Shown here: positions 46,363-54,713 of the stretch, piece by piece
Layout of the letters: each line of letters starts with the position of its first letter
How positions within the stretch are numbered: the stretch's first letter is position 1
From: Agromyces archimandritae
GTDB lineage: Bacteria > Actinomycetota > Actinomycetes > Actinomycetales > Microbacteriaceae
Assembly: GCF_018024495.1 (NCBI RefSeq)
Contig: NZ_CP071696.1
Coordinates: 1,116,001 to 1,180,000, forward strand
Direction of reading: 5' to 3'
Length of the DNA stretch: 64,000 bases
The notes under the pieces: model-generated
What the model was told of the DNA's origin: nothing
The model's input: only the letters and a program-made list of their open reading frames with translations
The model's database searches: none
Program-made: the position numbers and the translations under genes

Positions 46363-48633
46363 GCCGGGCCGATCTCGAGCTCGCGAACCGCGTGCTCTGG
46401 CCGGGCGTGCTCGGGGTGTGGATGCCGGGGCGCGATGCCGGCGGAGGGCGCGGTGTCGGCGGGCGCGGTGCCGGCCGGCGCGGTGCCGGCGGGAGCGGTG
46501 CCGGCGGGCGCGGTGCCGGCCGGAGCGGTGCCGGCGGGAGCGGTGCCGGCCGCGGCGCCGACGGGAGCGGTGCCGGCCGCGGTGCCGGCGGGAGCGGTGC
46601 CGCGGCTCACGAGTGGATGCCGGGGCGCGGCCTCGACCGACCCGGCATGCCCGCCTGGCTCGGCCGCGAGGGGGCTCGCGGTCTGGCGGGAGTCGTGCTC
46701 TTCGGGCACAACCTCCCGGACGCCGGCCGGACCCTGCCCGCCGACGAAGGGGGCGACCGGGGTCCGGCCGGCATCGAAGCTTCCGGGGGTCGGATCCTGC
46801 CACATTCGGGCGGAACCGCCCGGGAACGTGGCAGGATTCGACCCCCGGAACGGAGTGGAGCGCGCGCGGCGGGCGCGGGCGGGGCGGGGCGGGGCGCACC
46901 GGCATCCACTGCTCATCGGGATCGACGAAGAGGGCGGCAACGTCACCCGCCTCGAAGCGGACGGCGGATCCACCCTGCCCGGAGCCCTGCAGCTCGGCAC
47001 CGTCGACGACCCGGAGCTCACCCGGTCCGTCGCGCGCGAACTCGGGCGGCGGGCGGCATCCATCGGCGCCAACGTCGTCGCCGCCCCCGTCGCCGACGTC
47101 AACACGAACCCGCTGAACCCCGTCATCGGCCCGCGCGCCTTCGGCGCCGACCCCGAACTCGTCGCCCGGCACGTCGCCGCCGCCGTGCGCGGATTCCTCG
47201 ACGCCGGCGTCGCCCCCTGCGTCAAGCACTTCCCCGGCCACGGCGACACCGTCACCGACTCGCACCTCGGGCTGCCCGTCGCGGGCGGGCGGCTCGCCGA
47301 CCACCTGCTGCCGTTCCGTGCCGCGGTGGATGCCGGGGCGCCGGCGATCATGACCGGCCACCTCGTCGTGCCCGACTGGGGCGAGGAACCCGCGACGCTG
47401 AATCCGCGCGCCCTCGCCGAACTGCGCACCCTCGGCTTCGACGGGGTGATCGTCAGCGACGCGCTCGACATGGCCGCCGTGCGCTCCCGGTACGGGGCGG
47501 GCGGCGCCGCCGTGCGGGCGCTGCTGGCCGGCTGCGATCTGCTGTGCATCGGGAACCCGGGGCTCGGCGGCGGGCCCGGGGGCATGGTTGCGCCCGACGA
47601 GGCGGATTTCCTCGAGGTCCGGGATGCCGTGGTCGCCGCCCTGGAAGACGGCACCCTGCCGCGCGCGCTCGTCGAGCGCGCCGCCGACCGTGTCGCCGCA
47701 CTCGCGGAGCGCTTCGGCGGCGATCGAGGGGCGGCGCCCCGCCCGAGTTCGGAGTGCCGACCTCCCGCGGGAGTACCGACTTCCCGGCACTCCGACGGGA
47801 AATCGGCACTCCTAGATGGCGAGCCCACCGACGGCGCGGCGCCCCGCCCGAGCCAGGAGTGCCGATCTCCCGCGGGAGTGCCGACCTCCCGGCACTCCGA
47901 CGGGAAACCGGCACTTCTCGGGGGCGAGCCCACCGACGGCGCGGCGCCCCGCCCGAGCCAGGAGTGCCGATCTCCCGCGGGAGTACCGACTTCCCGGCAC
48001 TCCGACGGGAAACCGGCACTTCTCGGGGGCGAGCCCACCGGCGGTACGGCGCCCCGCCCGACCCAGGAGTGCCGACCTCCCGCGGGAGTGCCGACCTCCC
48101 GGCACTCCGACGGGAAACCGGCACTCCTGCGGGGTGCGGGCGGGGTGGAGCCCGCACCCGGAGCGCGGGCGGATGCCGGGGCGGGCGACGCAGCAGGGGC
48201 GGGCGACGAACCGTGGGCGGGCGTCGCGCGGGCGGCGGCGAGCGCCGACGGGCGGGCGCCGGCGGTGCCTGCACCCCGCACGGTGATCGACGTGCGGCCG
48301 GCACCGACCATCGCGGTGGATGCCCGGGCGGAGACGGTTCCGCGCCTGATCGCCGAGGGCGGGGCGCTCGTTCGCGCCTCGGATGCGGGCGGGGCCGCCG
48401 TTGCCGCCCGGGATGCGGCGGGCGCGCCGGTCGTCGTCGTGGACCGGCTCGCCGACCCGGCGCAGCGTGCCGCCCTCGCGGCGGTCGCGGCGGTGCGCCC
48501 GGATGCCGTCGCCGTCGACCTCGGAGTGCCCGCCGGTGATCCACCGCTGATTCCGGTGCTGCACGTGCGGGCGGCCAGCCGCCTCGCGGCCGAGACGGCA
48601 GCGGGGATGCTCGCGGAAGGGTTCGGCGAATGA
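46359..48633 (+). CDS. nagZ: NagZ-like GH3 beta-N-acetylglucosaminidase, frame broken by a 70-bp palindrome
   Basis: The ATG at 46359 overlaps the permease stop and opens a GH3 N terminus (MPAWLGREGARGLAGVVLFGHN) in one frame. The rest (IGIDEEGGNVTRLEA, KHFPGHGDTVTDSH with the NagZ Asp/His catalytic pair, VSDALDM with the nucleophile Asp, and a C-terminal GH3 domain) continues in the +1 frame to 48633. The frame change falls at a 70-bp palindrome (46781-46850); deleting exactly those 70 bp joins the two parts into one open frame through HRHPLLIGIDEEGG. Three oddities: a Gly/Ala repeat insert bounded by 17-bp direct repeats (46418-46629), the 70-bp element, and four 105-bp in-frame repeats (47751-48128). 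Without correction, a shorter frame from 46435 keeps the catalytic motifs but lacks the first barrel strand. Predicted role is release of GlcNAc from muropeptides. The stop overlaps anmK. Confidence 0.8.
46418..46629 (+). repeat. Gly/Ala-coding repeat between 17-bp direct repeats
   Basis: The sequence GTGGATGCCGGGGCGCG occurs at 46418-46434 and again at 46613-46629. Between them lies a 15-bp-type tandem repeat (GCGGTGCCGGCGGGA and variants). The repeat starts are 195 bp apart, a multiple of three, so the insert keeps frame. Confidence 0.85.
46781..46850. repeat. 70-bp palindromic element, copy 3 (inside GH3)
   Basis: Arms 46781-46803 and 46828-46850, 23 bp each with one mismatch (starting TTCCGGGGGTCG, ending CGACCCCCGGAA); inner stem CGGGCGG / CCGCCCG. 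The same length as the two intergenic copies. No target duplication is evident at the edges. Confidence 0.92.
47751..48127. repeat. Four 62-bp palindromes in 105-bp tandem units (inside GH3)
   Basis: Palindromes at 47751-47812, 47856-47917, 47961-48022 and 48066-48127, each with GGAGTGCC-type boxes at offsets 0 and 19 and GGCACTCC-type boxes at 35 and 54, the same geometry as 13330-13391. A 43-bp coding spacer separates them; the 105-bp period is 35 codons. Confidence 0.92.
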
Positions 48634-50320
48634 GGGTGCTCTCGCTGCAGTCCGGGACGTCGGCGGATGCGATCGACGTCGCCGTCGTCGAGTTCGCCGT
48701 GCGTCACCCGTCACCGGGTGTCACCGCATCCGACGACGCCGCACGACCCGCACGCCGCGATGGACGCGATCCCGAACGCGTCGCCGACCCCGAGGCGCGC
48801 GCCAGGGCATCCACCGCCGCATACGACCTCGCAGCCGTCACCGACCGAAGGCGCGACCCCGAAGCCGGCGACCCCGAACGCGTCGCCGCCGCCGGAGCGC
48901 GCGCCGCGGCATCCACACCCGGAATCGTGCTCGAGCTCACGCCCGTCGCGACCCGCGAGGTCGCGTGGGAGCCGGGGCTCCGGCGCGACATCCTGCAGGC
49001 GGCCGCAGGGCTGCCGATGGATGCCGGCGCCTGGTGCCGCCTCGACACGCGACTCGGGCGGGCGTTCGCGGCGGCCGCGGCCGAAGTGCTCGCCGAGGCG
49101 CCGGCGGAGCTCGTCGTGTCGCACGGGCAGACGGTGTTCCACTGGGCCGAGCCCGACGGCCGGCGCGGCAGCCGGGCGCGCGGCACGCTGCAGCTCGGCG
49201 AGCCGGCGTGGATCGCCGAACGCACCGGGCTGCCGGTGGTCTCGCATGTGCGGGCGGCCGATATCGCCGCCGGCGGCGAAGGGGCGCCGCTGATGGGCGT
49301 GTTCGACCGGTTGTGGCTGGCCCCGCTCGCGCGGGCGGCGGGGCGGCCGGTCGCGACGGTGAACCTCGGCGGCATCGCGAACGTGCAGATCGTGGATGCC
49401 GCAGGCGGCGTGCTCGCCTTCGACACCGGCCCCGGCAACGGGCTCATCGATGCGGCCGTCGGGCGGGCGGCGGGCCTTCCGTATGATGTCGACGGGCGGT
49501 TCGCGGCGGCCGGGCGCATCGACGAGGAACTGCTCGGTGCACTGCTCGCGCATCCGTATTTCGCGGCGGCGCCGCCGAAGACGACCGGGCGGGAGACCTT
49601 CGACCTCGCCGTAGTGGATGCCGCGGTCGCCGCCGCGCACGGCGCCCTGACCGAGGTGCCGACCGCCGACCTCGCCGCGACGCTCACCGAGCTCACGGCG
49701 CGCACCGTCGTCGACGCCGTCGCGGCCGCGCGCCCGGGCGTGGGCGACGCGGGCGCGAGCGCGACCGCCGTCGAACCCGGCGAGGCACCGCCACGGATTC
49801 GGAGATCGCCACCGAATCGGATGGATGCCGCCGATTCCATCCGAATCCGTGGCGATCTCCGACATGGCGGCGCGGAAGTAGGGCGTGCGGGCAGGGCGAG
49901 CGCACGCGAGGACGCGGGTGGGGGCGCACGGACGGGCAGGGCGAGGAGTCCGCGGGCGGGCCGGGCGGCGCGGGCGGTGCGAGTGCCACCGAGCTGCTGT
50001 GCTCCGGCGGGGGTGCGCGCAACCCGGTGCTCATGGAGCGGATCGCGGCGCATGCGGCGCGCCGGGGCATCCGCACCCGGTCGACGGCGGAACTCGGCAT
50101 CGACCCGGGCGCGAAGGAGTCGCTGCTGTTCGCCCTCATCGGCTTCTGCACCTGGCACGGGGTTCCCCTAGCGATCGGGCCGACGCCGGCGCGCATCGCC
50201 GGCCGCATCACGCCCGCACCGGGCCGGCCGTTGCGGATGCCGGAACCGCTGCCCGGGATCGCCTCGCTCGAGGTCGCCGACGCGGCAGCCCCGGCCGCAG
50301 CCGCATCTGCCGCGAGCTGA
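48630..50320 (+). CDS. anmK: Anhydro-N-acetylmuramic acid kinase, frame broken by a 62-bp palindrome
   Basis: AnmK converts anhydro-MurNAc to MurNAc-6-P. Motifs in the first frame: SGTSADAIDVAVVEF (start), SHGQTVFHW, LQLGEPAWIAERTGLPVV, NLGGIANV, FDTGPGNGLIDA. The ending needed for substrate binding (ELLCSGGGARNPVLMERI, then STAELGIDPGAKESLLFALIGF) lies in a frame shifted by two. A 62-bp palindrome at 49800-49861 lies between; deleting exactly 62 bp gives one open frame to 50320. Unedited, the first frame stops at 50171 with a meaningless tail. A low-complexity insert (about 48711-48925) with a duplicated PERVA block separates the first strand from the rest. Its start overlaps the GH3 stop. 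Confidence 0.82.
49800..49861. repeat. 62-bp palindrome inside anmK
   Basis: Arms 49800-49825 and 49836-49861 (26 bp, two mismatches), beginning CGGAGATCGCCAC and ending GTGGCGATCTCCG, with loop TGCCGCCGAT. A second, offset inverted repeat CCACGGATTCGGA / TCCGAATCCGTGG (49791 and 49840) overlaps it. Sequence unrelated to the other two palindrome types. Confidence 0.9.
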
Positions 50321-50589
50321 GGGGCGGTGCGCCGGGCATCCACCGGCACCGCCGAACGGAACCGATGGCGAACACGCCGCCCCCTCGCCGCCGAGCCCGC
50401 CGTGTCATCCGGCGTCACATACGTCGGCGGTGCGCCGCGGCCCGCCGTTCCGGGCGACGGCGGATGCACGGGCGATGACGGGCGTGTTTCCGCGGGCGCG
50501 GTGTGGCCCCCGAACGGGGGCGGTACCGGTAGCGTGCCCCGCGATCGATCCGCCGATCGATCATCCGTCGATCCGCACAAGGGGAACGC

Positions 50590-51123
50590 ATGACCGACTC
50601 ATCCGCCGCCACGCCCGCCATGCCCGCCACGCCCGCCACGCCCGCCATGTCCGCCGCATTCGGGTCCGCCTCGCCGGCCTCGCCCGAGCTGTCCTCCGGC
50701 CGCCGCCGCGCCGCCCGCATCCTCGCCGTCGTCGTCATCGTGATCGGCGCGCTGTTCCTCATCGCCGGCGGCGCCGCCTGGCTCGGCGTCAGCGCGCAGC
50801 TGCGGGCCGAGAACGTGACCGTCTCGGACGAGGCCGCGTTCCTGCAGGGCAGCGACGTCGCCGACCCGCTGAGCGCCGCCGCGCAGGCGCACCTCATCAC
50901 CGAGGATGCCCTGGCGATGGCCGACGGCAAGACCTACGCCGAACTCGAACGCGATGACCCCATCCGCGACACCGTTGCCCAGGCGGCATCGCTGCGATCC
51001 TCGCTGTACACCTCGATGGTCTCGTTCGGCGTCGCCCTGTTCGCCGCCGGCGTCGGCGCCGTGTTCGTGCTGCTCGGCGCGATCGCCCTCATCGCCGTGC
51101 CCCGGCCGGTGCGGGCCGGGTAG
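50590..51123 (+). CDS. Membrane protein, hypothetical
   Basis: 177 residues. The N terminus repeats ATPAMP-type units, followed by an Arg-rich patch and a transmembrane helix (about 43-65), an extracytoplasmic helical region (VSDEAAFLQGSDVADPLSAAAQAHLITEDALAM) and a second helix (about 143-170). It resembles a family sometimes mislabelled LigA in actinobacterial genomes; real function unknown. The 269 bp upstream hold no feature I could name. Confidence 0.65.
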   Translation: MTDSSAATPAMPATPATPAMSAAFGSASPASPELSSGRRRAARILAVVVIVIGALFLIAGGAAWLGVSAQLRAENVTVSDEAAFLQGSDVADPLSAAAQAHLITEDALAMADGKTYAELERDDPIRDTVAQAASLRSSLYTSMVSFGVALFAAGVGAVFVLLGAIALIAVPRPVRAG

Positions 51124-51262
51124 GGTTCGCGGCGGCGGGGTGGATGCCGCAGCGCCCCGCCGCCGCCGGGGTCCGCGTTCGGGTGCCGCCCGGGCGGGTT
51201 ACCCTGTCTCAAGGCCCGCCGGCGTGCCGCACCCCCTGCATCCCCTGATCTTCCGAGGTACC

Positions 51263-52600
51263 GTGACGACCGCATCCACCGCCTGGCGCCCTTGGGCCGT
51301 GTGGGGCGTCGGCGTGCTCGCCTACGTGCTGTCGATCACGAACCGCACCTCGCTGTCGGCGGTCGGCGTCGATGCGGCGACCCGCTTCGAGGCCGACGCA
51401 TCCACCCTGTCGATGTTCGCCGTCATCCAGCTCGCGATCTACGGCGGCATGCAGATCCCGGTCGGGGTGCTGCTCGATCGCTTCGGCGCCCGCCCGCTCA
51501 TCACGGTCGGCATATTCGTCATGGCCGCCGGGCAGCTGCTGCTCGCGTTCGCGCCCGACGTCGGTTCGGCGATCACCGCGCGCGTGCTGCTCGGCGCGGG
51601 CGATGCGGCGGTGTTCCCGAGCGTGCTCAGGCTGATCGCAGTGTGGTTCCCGCCGCGGCAGGCGCCGGTGCTCGTGCAGCTGACCGGCATCTTCGGCCAG
51701 CTCGGCCAGCTGGTGTCGGTGCTGCCGCTCGCGGCCCTGCTGCATGCGACCGAGTGGAGCGTCGCGTTCGGTTCGCTCGCCGGCCTCGTCGGCCTGTTCG
51801 GGGTGCTCACGCTCGCGGTCATCCGCAATCATCCGCCGGGTGCGGATGCCGCGCCGACCCGCATCTCGGCGGCGGCTCTGCGCGGGGGCTTCCGCGACTC
51901 GTGGGCCCATCCGGCGACGCGGCTGGCGTTCTGGTCGCACTTCACGCCGCCCTTCGCCGGCACCGCGTTCATGCTGCTGTGGGGCTTCCCGTTCCTCACC
52001 GTCGGCGAGGGCCTGGCACCGGCGACGGCCTCGCTCGTGTTCACCGTGTACGTGCTGTTCGGGCTCCTCTCGGGGCCCGTGCTCGGTGCCGTGTCGGCCA
52101 GGCATCCGATGCGCCGCTCGACGCTGCTCGTGCTGCCGTCGGTCGGCCTGCAGGTCGTCGCGTGGGGTGCGGTGGTGCTGTGGCCGGGGCAGGTGCCCGT
52201 GTGGATGTTCTTCGTCCTCGCGTTCGCGCTCAGCACCGGCGGCCCGGCATCCATGGTCGCCTTCGACCACGCCCGCGCCTACAACCCCGCCGCCCGCCTC
52301 AGCACGGCGACCGGCATCGTGAACGTCGGCGGCTTCCTCGCCGGGCTCATCGCGATCCTCTTCATCGGCATCGCGATGGATGTGCAGGGCGCCGGCACGC
52401 CGGCCACCTACTCGCCGGAGGCGTTCCGCTGGGCGTTCGCGACGCAGGCGCTGATCTGGGCGACGGGGGTGACGATGATCCTCGTCGAGCGTCGCAAGAC
52501 CCGTCGGCTCATCGGAGTGGATGCCGAGGGGCGCCGCCGCCGAGCCTCGCGCCCGCCGACCGAGCCCACCCCCGTGGCAGCGGCCGGCCGCGAGGGATAG
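51263..52600 (+). CDS. MFS transporter
   Basis: 445-residue major facilitator with about 12 helices. It shows the loop 2-3 motif GVLLDRFGARPL, LLGAGDAAVFPSVLRLIAVWFPPRQ, and a mid-chain cytoplasmic loop with GADAAPTR. The NRTSLSAVG start resembles nitrate/sugar-phosphate type antiporters. GTG at 51263 has GAGG upstream; the longer open frame is Arg-rich shadow. Substrate unknown. Confidence 0.88.
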   Translation: MTTASTAWRPWAVWGVGVLAYVLSITNRTSLSAVGVDAATRFEADASTLSMFAVIQLAIYGGMQIPVGVLLDRFGARPLITVGIFVMAAGQLLLAFAPDVGSAITARVLLGAGDAAVFPSVLRLIAVWFPPRQAPVLVQLTGIFGQLGQLVSVLPLAALLHATEWSVAFGSLAGLVGLFGVLTLAVIRNHPPGADAAPTRISAAALRGGFRDSWAHPATRLAFWSHFTPPFAGTAFMLLWGFPFLTVGEGLAPATASLVFTVYVLFGLLSGPVLGAVSARHPMRRSTLLVLPSVGLQVVAWGAVVLWPGQVPVWMFFVLAFALSTGGPASMVAFDHARAYNPAARLSTATGIVNVGGFLAGLIAILFIGIAMDVQGAGTPATYSPEAFRWAFATQALIWATGVTMILVERRKTRRLIGVDAEGRRRRASRPPTEPTPVAAAGREG

Positions 52601-52609
52601 CCTTCCCGC

Positions 52610-53080
52610 ATGGGCGGGTTCGGAGACGGCTTCCTCCGGGTGCTCTCGCGCACCCTGAACCCGATCACGATGCGCGCTGCGCGGCGCGGGCGGGGCCCGT
52701 TCTCGCTCATCATCCACTCGGGGCGGAAGAGCGGCCGCCGCTACGAGACGCCCGTCATCCTCGCGCGCGTGCCCGAGGGCTTCGTCGCCGAGCTCACCTA
52801 CGGGCCCGAGGTCGACTGGTACCGCAACATCGTCGCCGCGGGTGGATGCCGCGTGCTCCGGCATGGCGAGGAGCACGTCATCGACGGCATCTCGGAGTTC
52901 GATTCCCGGGCCGGGCGGGCGGCGTTCGGGCCGCCGGCGTCGTGGCTGCTCGCGCTGCTCGGGCGCCACGAGTTCCGGCTGCTGCACGAGGCGGGCGGGG
53001 CATCGGGCGAGGCATCGGGCGGGGCATCGGGCGACGCCGGCCCGGAGCCGCGACCCGGGGCATCCACCCCCGAAAGCTGA
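52610..53080 (+). CDS. Deazaflavin-dependent nitroreductase-family protein
   Basis: 156 residues of the DDN/F420H2-dependent split-barrel family: LNPITMRAARRGRGPFSLIIHSGRKSGRRYETPVI is the family core with the cofactor-binding SGRKSGR, and VDWYRNIVAAGGCRV its second motif. The tail GEASGGASG is low complexity. It presumably reduces quinones or nitro-compounds with F420H2. It begins 9 bp after the MFS stop. Confidence 0.85.
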   Translation: MGGFGDGFLRVLSRTLNPITMRAARRGRGPFSLIIHSGRKSGRRYETPVILARVPEGFVAELTYGPEVDWYRNIVAAGGCRVLRHGEEHVIDGISEFDSRAGRAAFGPPASWLLALLGRHEFRLLHEAGGASGEASGGASGDAGPEPRPGASTPES

Positions 53081-53182
53081 ATGTTTCCTCAGATTCGCGA
53101 CGTAGCGTCTGAACGACTGACCACTCGGCCAGCCGTCCGACCGCCCGCGCGGTGCGCGGGCCCAGGCTAGGAGTCGTTTTCC

Positions 53183-53932
53183 ATGGGGAAGTTCTCGGGA
53201 AAAACCGCACTCGTCACCGGCGGGGCATCCGGCATCGGCAAGGCCGTCGCCCTGAAACTCGCCGCCGAGGGCGCCAACGTCGTCGTCGACGACCTGAACC
53301 TCGACGCGGCGCAGTCCGTCGTCGACGAGATCACGGGTAGCGGAGGGCACGCCGTCGCCGTCGCCGGAGACGTCGGCAAGCCGGACGACGTGAAGGCGGC
53401 CGTCGACAAGGCCGTCGGCGAATACGGCGGCCTCGACCTCGCGTTCAACAACGCCGGCATCGGCGGCCCGCAGGGCCTCATCGCCGACGTCGACATCGAG
53501 GGCTACCTGAAGCTCATGGACGTGAACCTCCACTCCGTGTTCTACGGCATGCACTACGAGATCCCCGCGATGCTGAAAGCCGGCGGCGGGGCGATCGTGA
53601 ACACCTCCTCGATCCTCGGCCTCGTCGGCGAAGCGACGGCCGTGCCGTACGTCACCGCCAAGCACGGCGTCGCCGGCATGACGAAGGCCACCGCGATCGG
53701 CTACGCCGCGCAGGGCATCCGCGTCAACAGCGTGCACCCGGGCTACATCGACACGCCGCTGCTGCAGGGCATGCCGAAAGAGGCGTACGACGCGCTCGTC
53801 TCGCTGCACCCGATCGGCCGACTCGGGCACGCCGAAGAGGTCGCGAACCTCGTCGTGTTCCTGCTGAGCGACGAGGCGAGCTTCATCACCGGCTCGCAGC
53901 ACGTCGTCGACGGCGCCTACACCGCCCGCTGA
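53183..53932 (+). CDS. SDR family oxidoreductase
   Basis: 249-residue classical SDR. TGGASGIG at 12-19, NNAG near 89-92, catalytic Ser in NTSSILG and Tyr/Lys in YVTAKH near 154-158; PGYIDTPLL completes the cofactor loop. Asp near 37-41 (VVVDDLN) favours NAD. The substrate is unknown; a 2,3-butanediol or glucose dehydrogenase-like role is possible. Confidence 0.92.
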   Translation: MGKFSGKTALVTGGASGIGKAVALKLAAEGANVVVDDLNLDAAQSVVDEITGSGGHAVAVAGDVGKPDDVKAAVDKAVGEYGGLDLAFNNAGIGGPQGLIADVDIEGYLKLMDVNLHSVFYGMHYEIPAMLKAGGGAIVNTSSILGLVGEATAVPYVTAKHGVAGMTKATAIGYAAQGIRVNSVHPGYIDTPLLQGMPKEAYDALVSLHPIGRLGHAEEVANLVVFLLSDEASFITGSQHVVDGAYTAR

Positions 53933-54471
53933 ACCGGCACCGGAACCGCCCCGCCCATCGCCGGCGGGGCGGTTTCGCGTGCGGGGGCGGATGCCGCGGG
54001 CCGGGCGGCCGGCGCGGCGGGCTCGGCGGCGCGTGCGGGGGTGGATGCCGCGAGCGCCGCATCCGCGGCGGCGCCCGAATCGGCCGCCGCGAGCGAGGCG
54101 AGGTATTCGGCGTGCCGCCGGTCGAGGCGCCCCACGGCATCCCGGACCCGGCTCAGCACCCCGTGCACCCGGCGGCCGTCGCCCGCGGCGAACAGCCCCG
54201 CGCCCGTGTACGCGGACGCCGCCCGCGCGAGCGCCTGCATGCGCCCCACGGTGTCGTCGCGCCACATGCGATAGGCGGTGTCGTCGCGCTCGGCGAGGCG
54301 GCGGAAGCGCGCGTCGATCACCGTGACGCGCGTCTCGAGGGTGCGGAGGTCGGTCTCGAAGCGATGCGCTGCGGTGCGCTCGCGCGAGGAGCGGGCGTAC
54401 GCCGCGAGCCGCCGCTCGAGGGTGGACGGGGCGGCGTTGACGTGGGCGGATGCGGGGGTCGGGTTCCACAT
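53917..54471 (-). CDS. Helical protein with disordered tail, hypothetical
   Basis: 184 residues on the minus strand. The first 125 residues are predicted helical and charged (LERRLAAYARSSRERTAAHRFETDLRTLETRV), possibly coiled coil, with periodic Arg/Asp. The rest is Ala/Pro-rich. GAGAGG lies upstream of the ATG at 54471. The last five codons overlap the 3' end of the convergent SDR gene. No family recognised. Confidence 0.55.
   Translation of the reverse strand: MWNPTPASAHVNAAPSTLERRLAAYARSSRERTAAHRFETDLRTLETRVTVIDARFRRLAERDDTAYRMWRDDTVGRMQALARAASAYTGAGLFAAGDGRRVHGVLSRVRDAVGRLDRRHAEYLASLAAADSGAAADAALAASTPARAAEPAAPAARPAASAPARETAPPAMGGAVPVPVQRAV
53944..53974 (+). terminator. Terminator after the SDR gene
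   Basis: Stem AACCGCCCCGCC / GGCGGGGCGGTT, 12 bp perfect, 7-base loop, followed by TTCG. It lies within the 3' part of the convergent hypothetical gene. Confidence 0.75.
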
Positions 54472-54713
54472 GTGCGTGACCTCTCATGACTCCGGTCGCC
54501 GACCGAAGATCACCACGTTAGGGGCCCCCTCCGACACTGCCGCGACGATCAGGCCGAACCCCCCTCGATCGCGCGCCCCTCGTCCGGGGGCCGACACACC
54601 GCCCGCCCAGCTCATGCTCAGCACGGATTCCCGCTACGGTCAGGGTGTTCTCGGTCAGTCAGAGCACGGGCGCCGGCGGCCGAACAGCAGTCGACGCCGC
54701 GACGAAGGGGTCC

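Noticed and set aside
47760..48130. Possible protein repeat domain in the GH3 enzyme
   Set aside because: The same DNA is an intergenic palindrome at 13330-13391, so the peptide pattern follows from DNA structure, not from a protein fold.
49885..50478. A + strand frame of 197 codons across the anmK end
   Set aside because: It is a third frame with Arg-rich composition; the AnmK C-terminal motifs are in another frame.
51209..54487. A - strand open frame of about 1090 codons
   Set aside because: It lies opposite the MFS, nitroreductase and SDR genes, which have clear motifs; composition is Arg/Glu-rich shadow.
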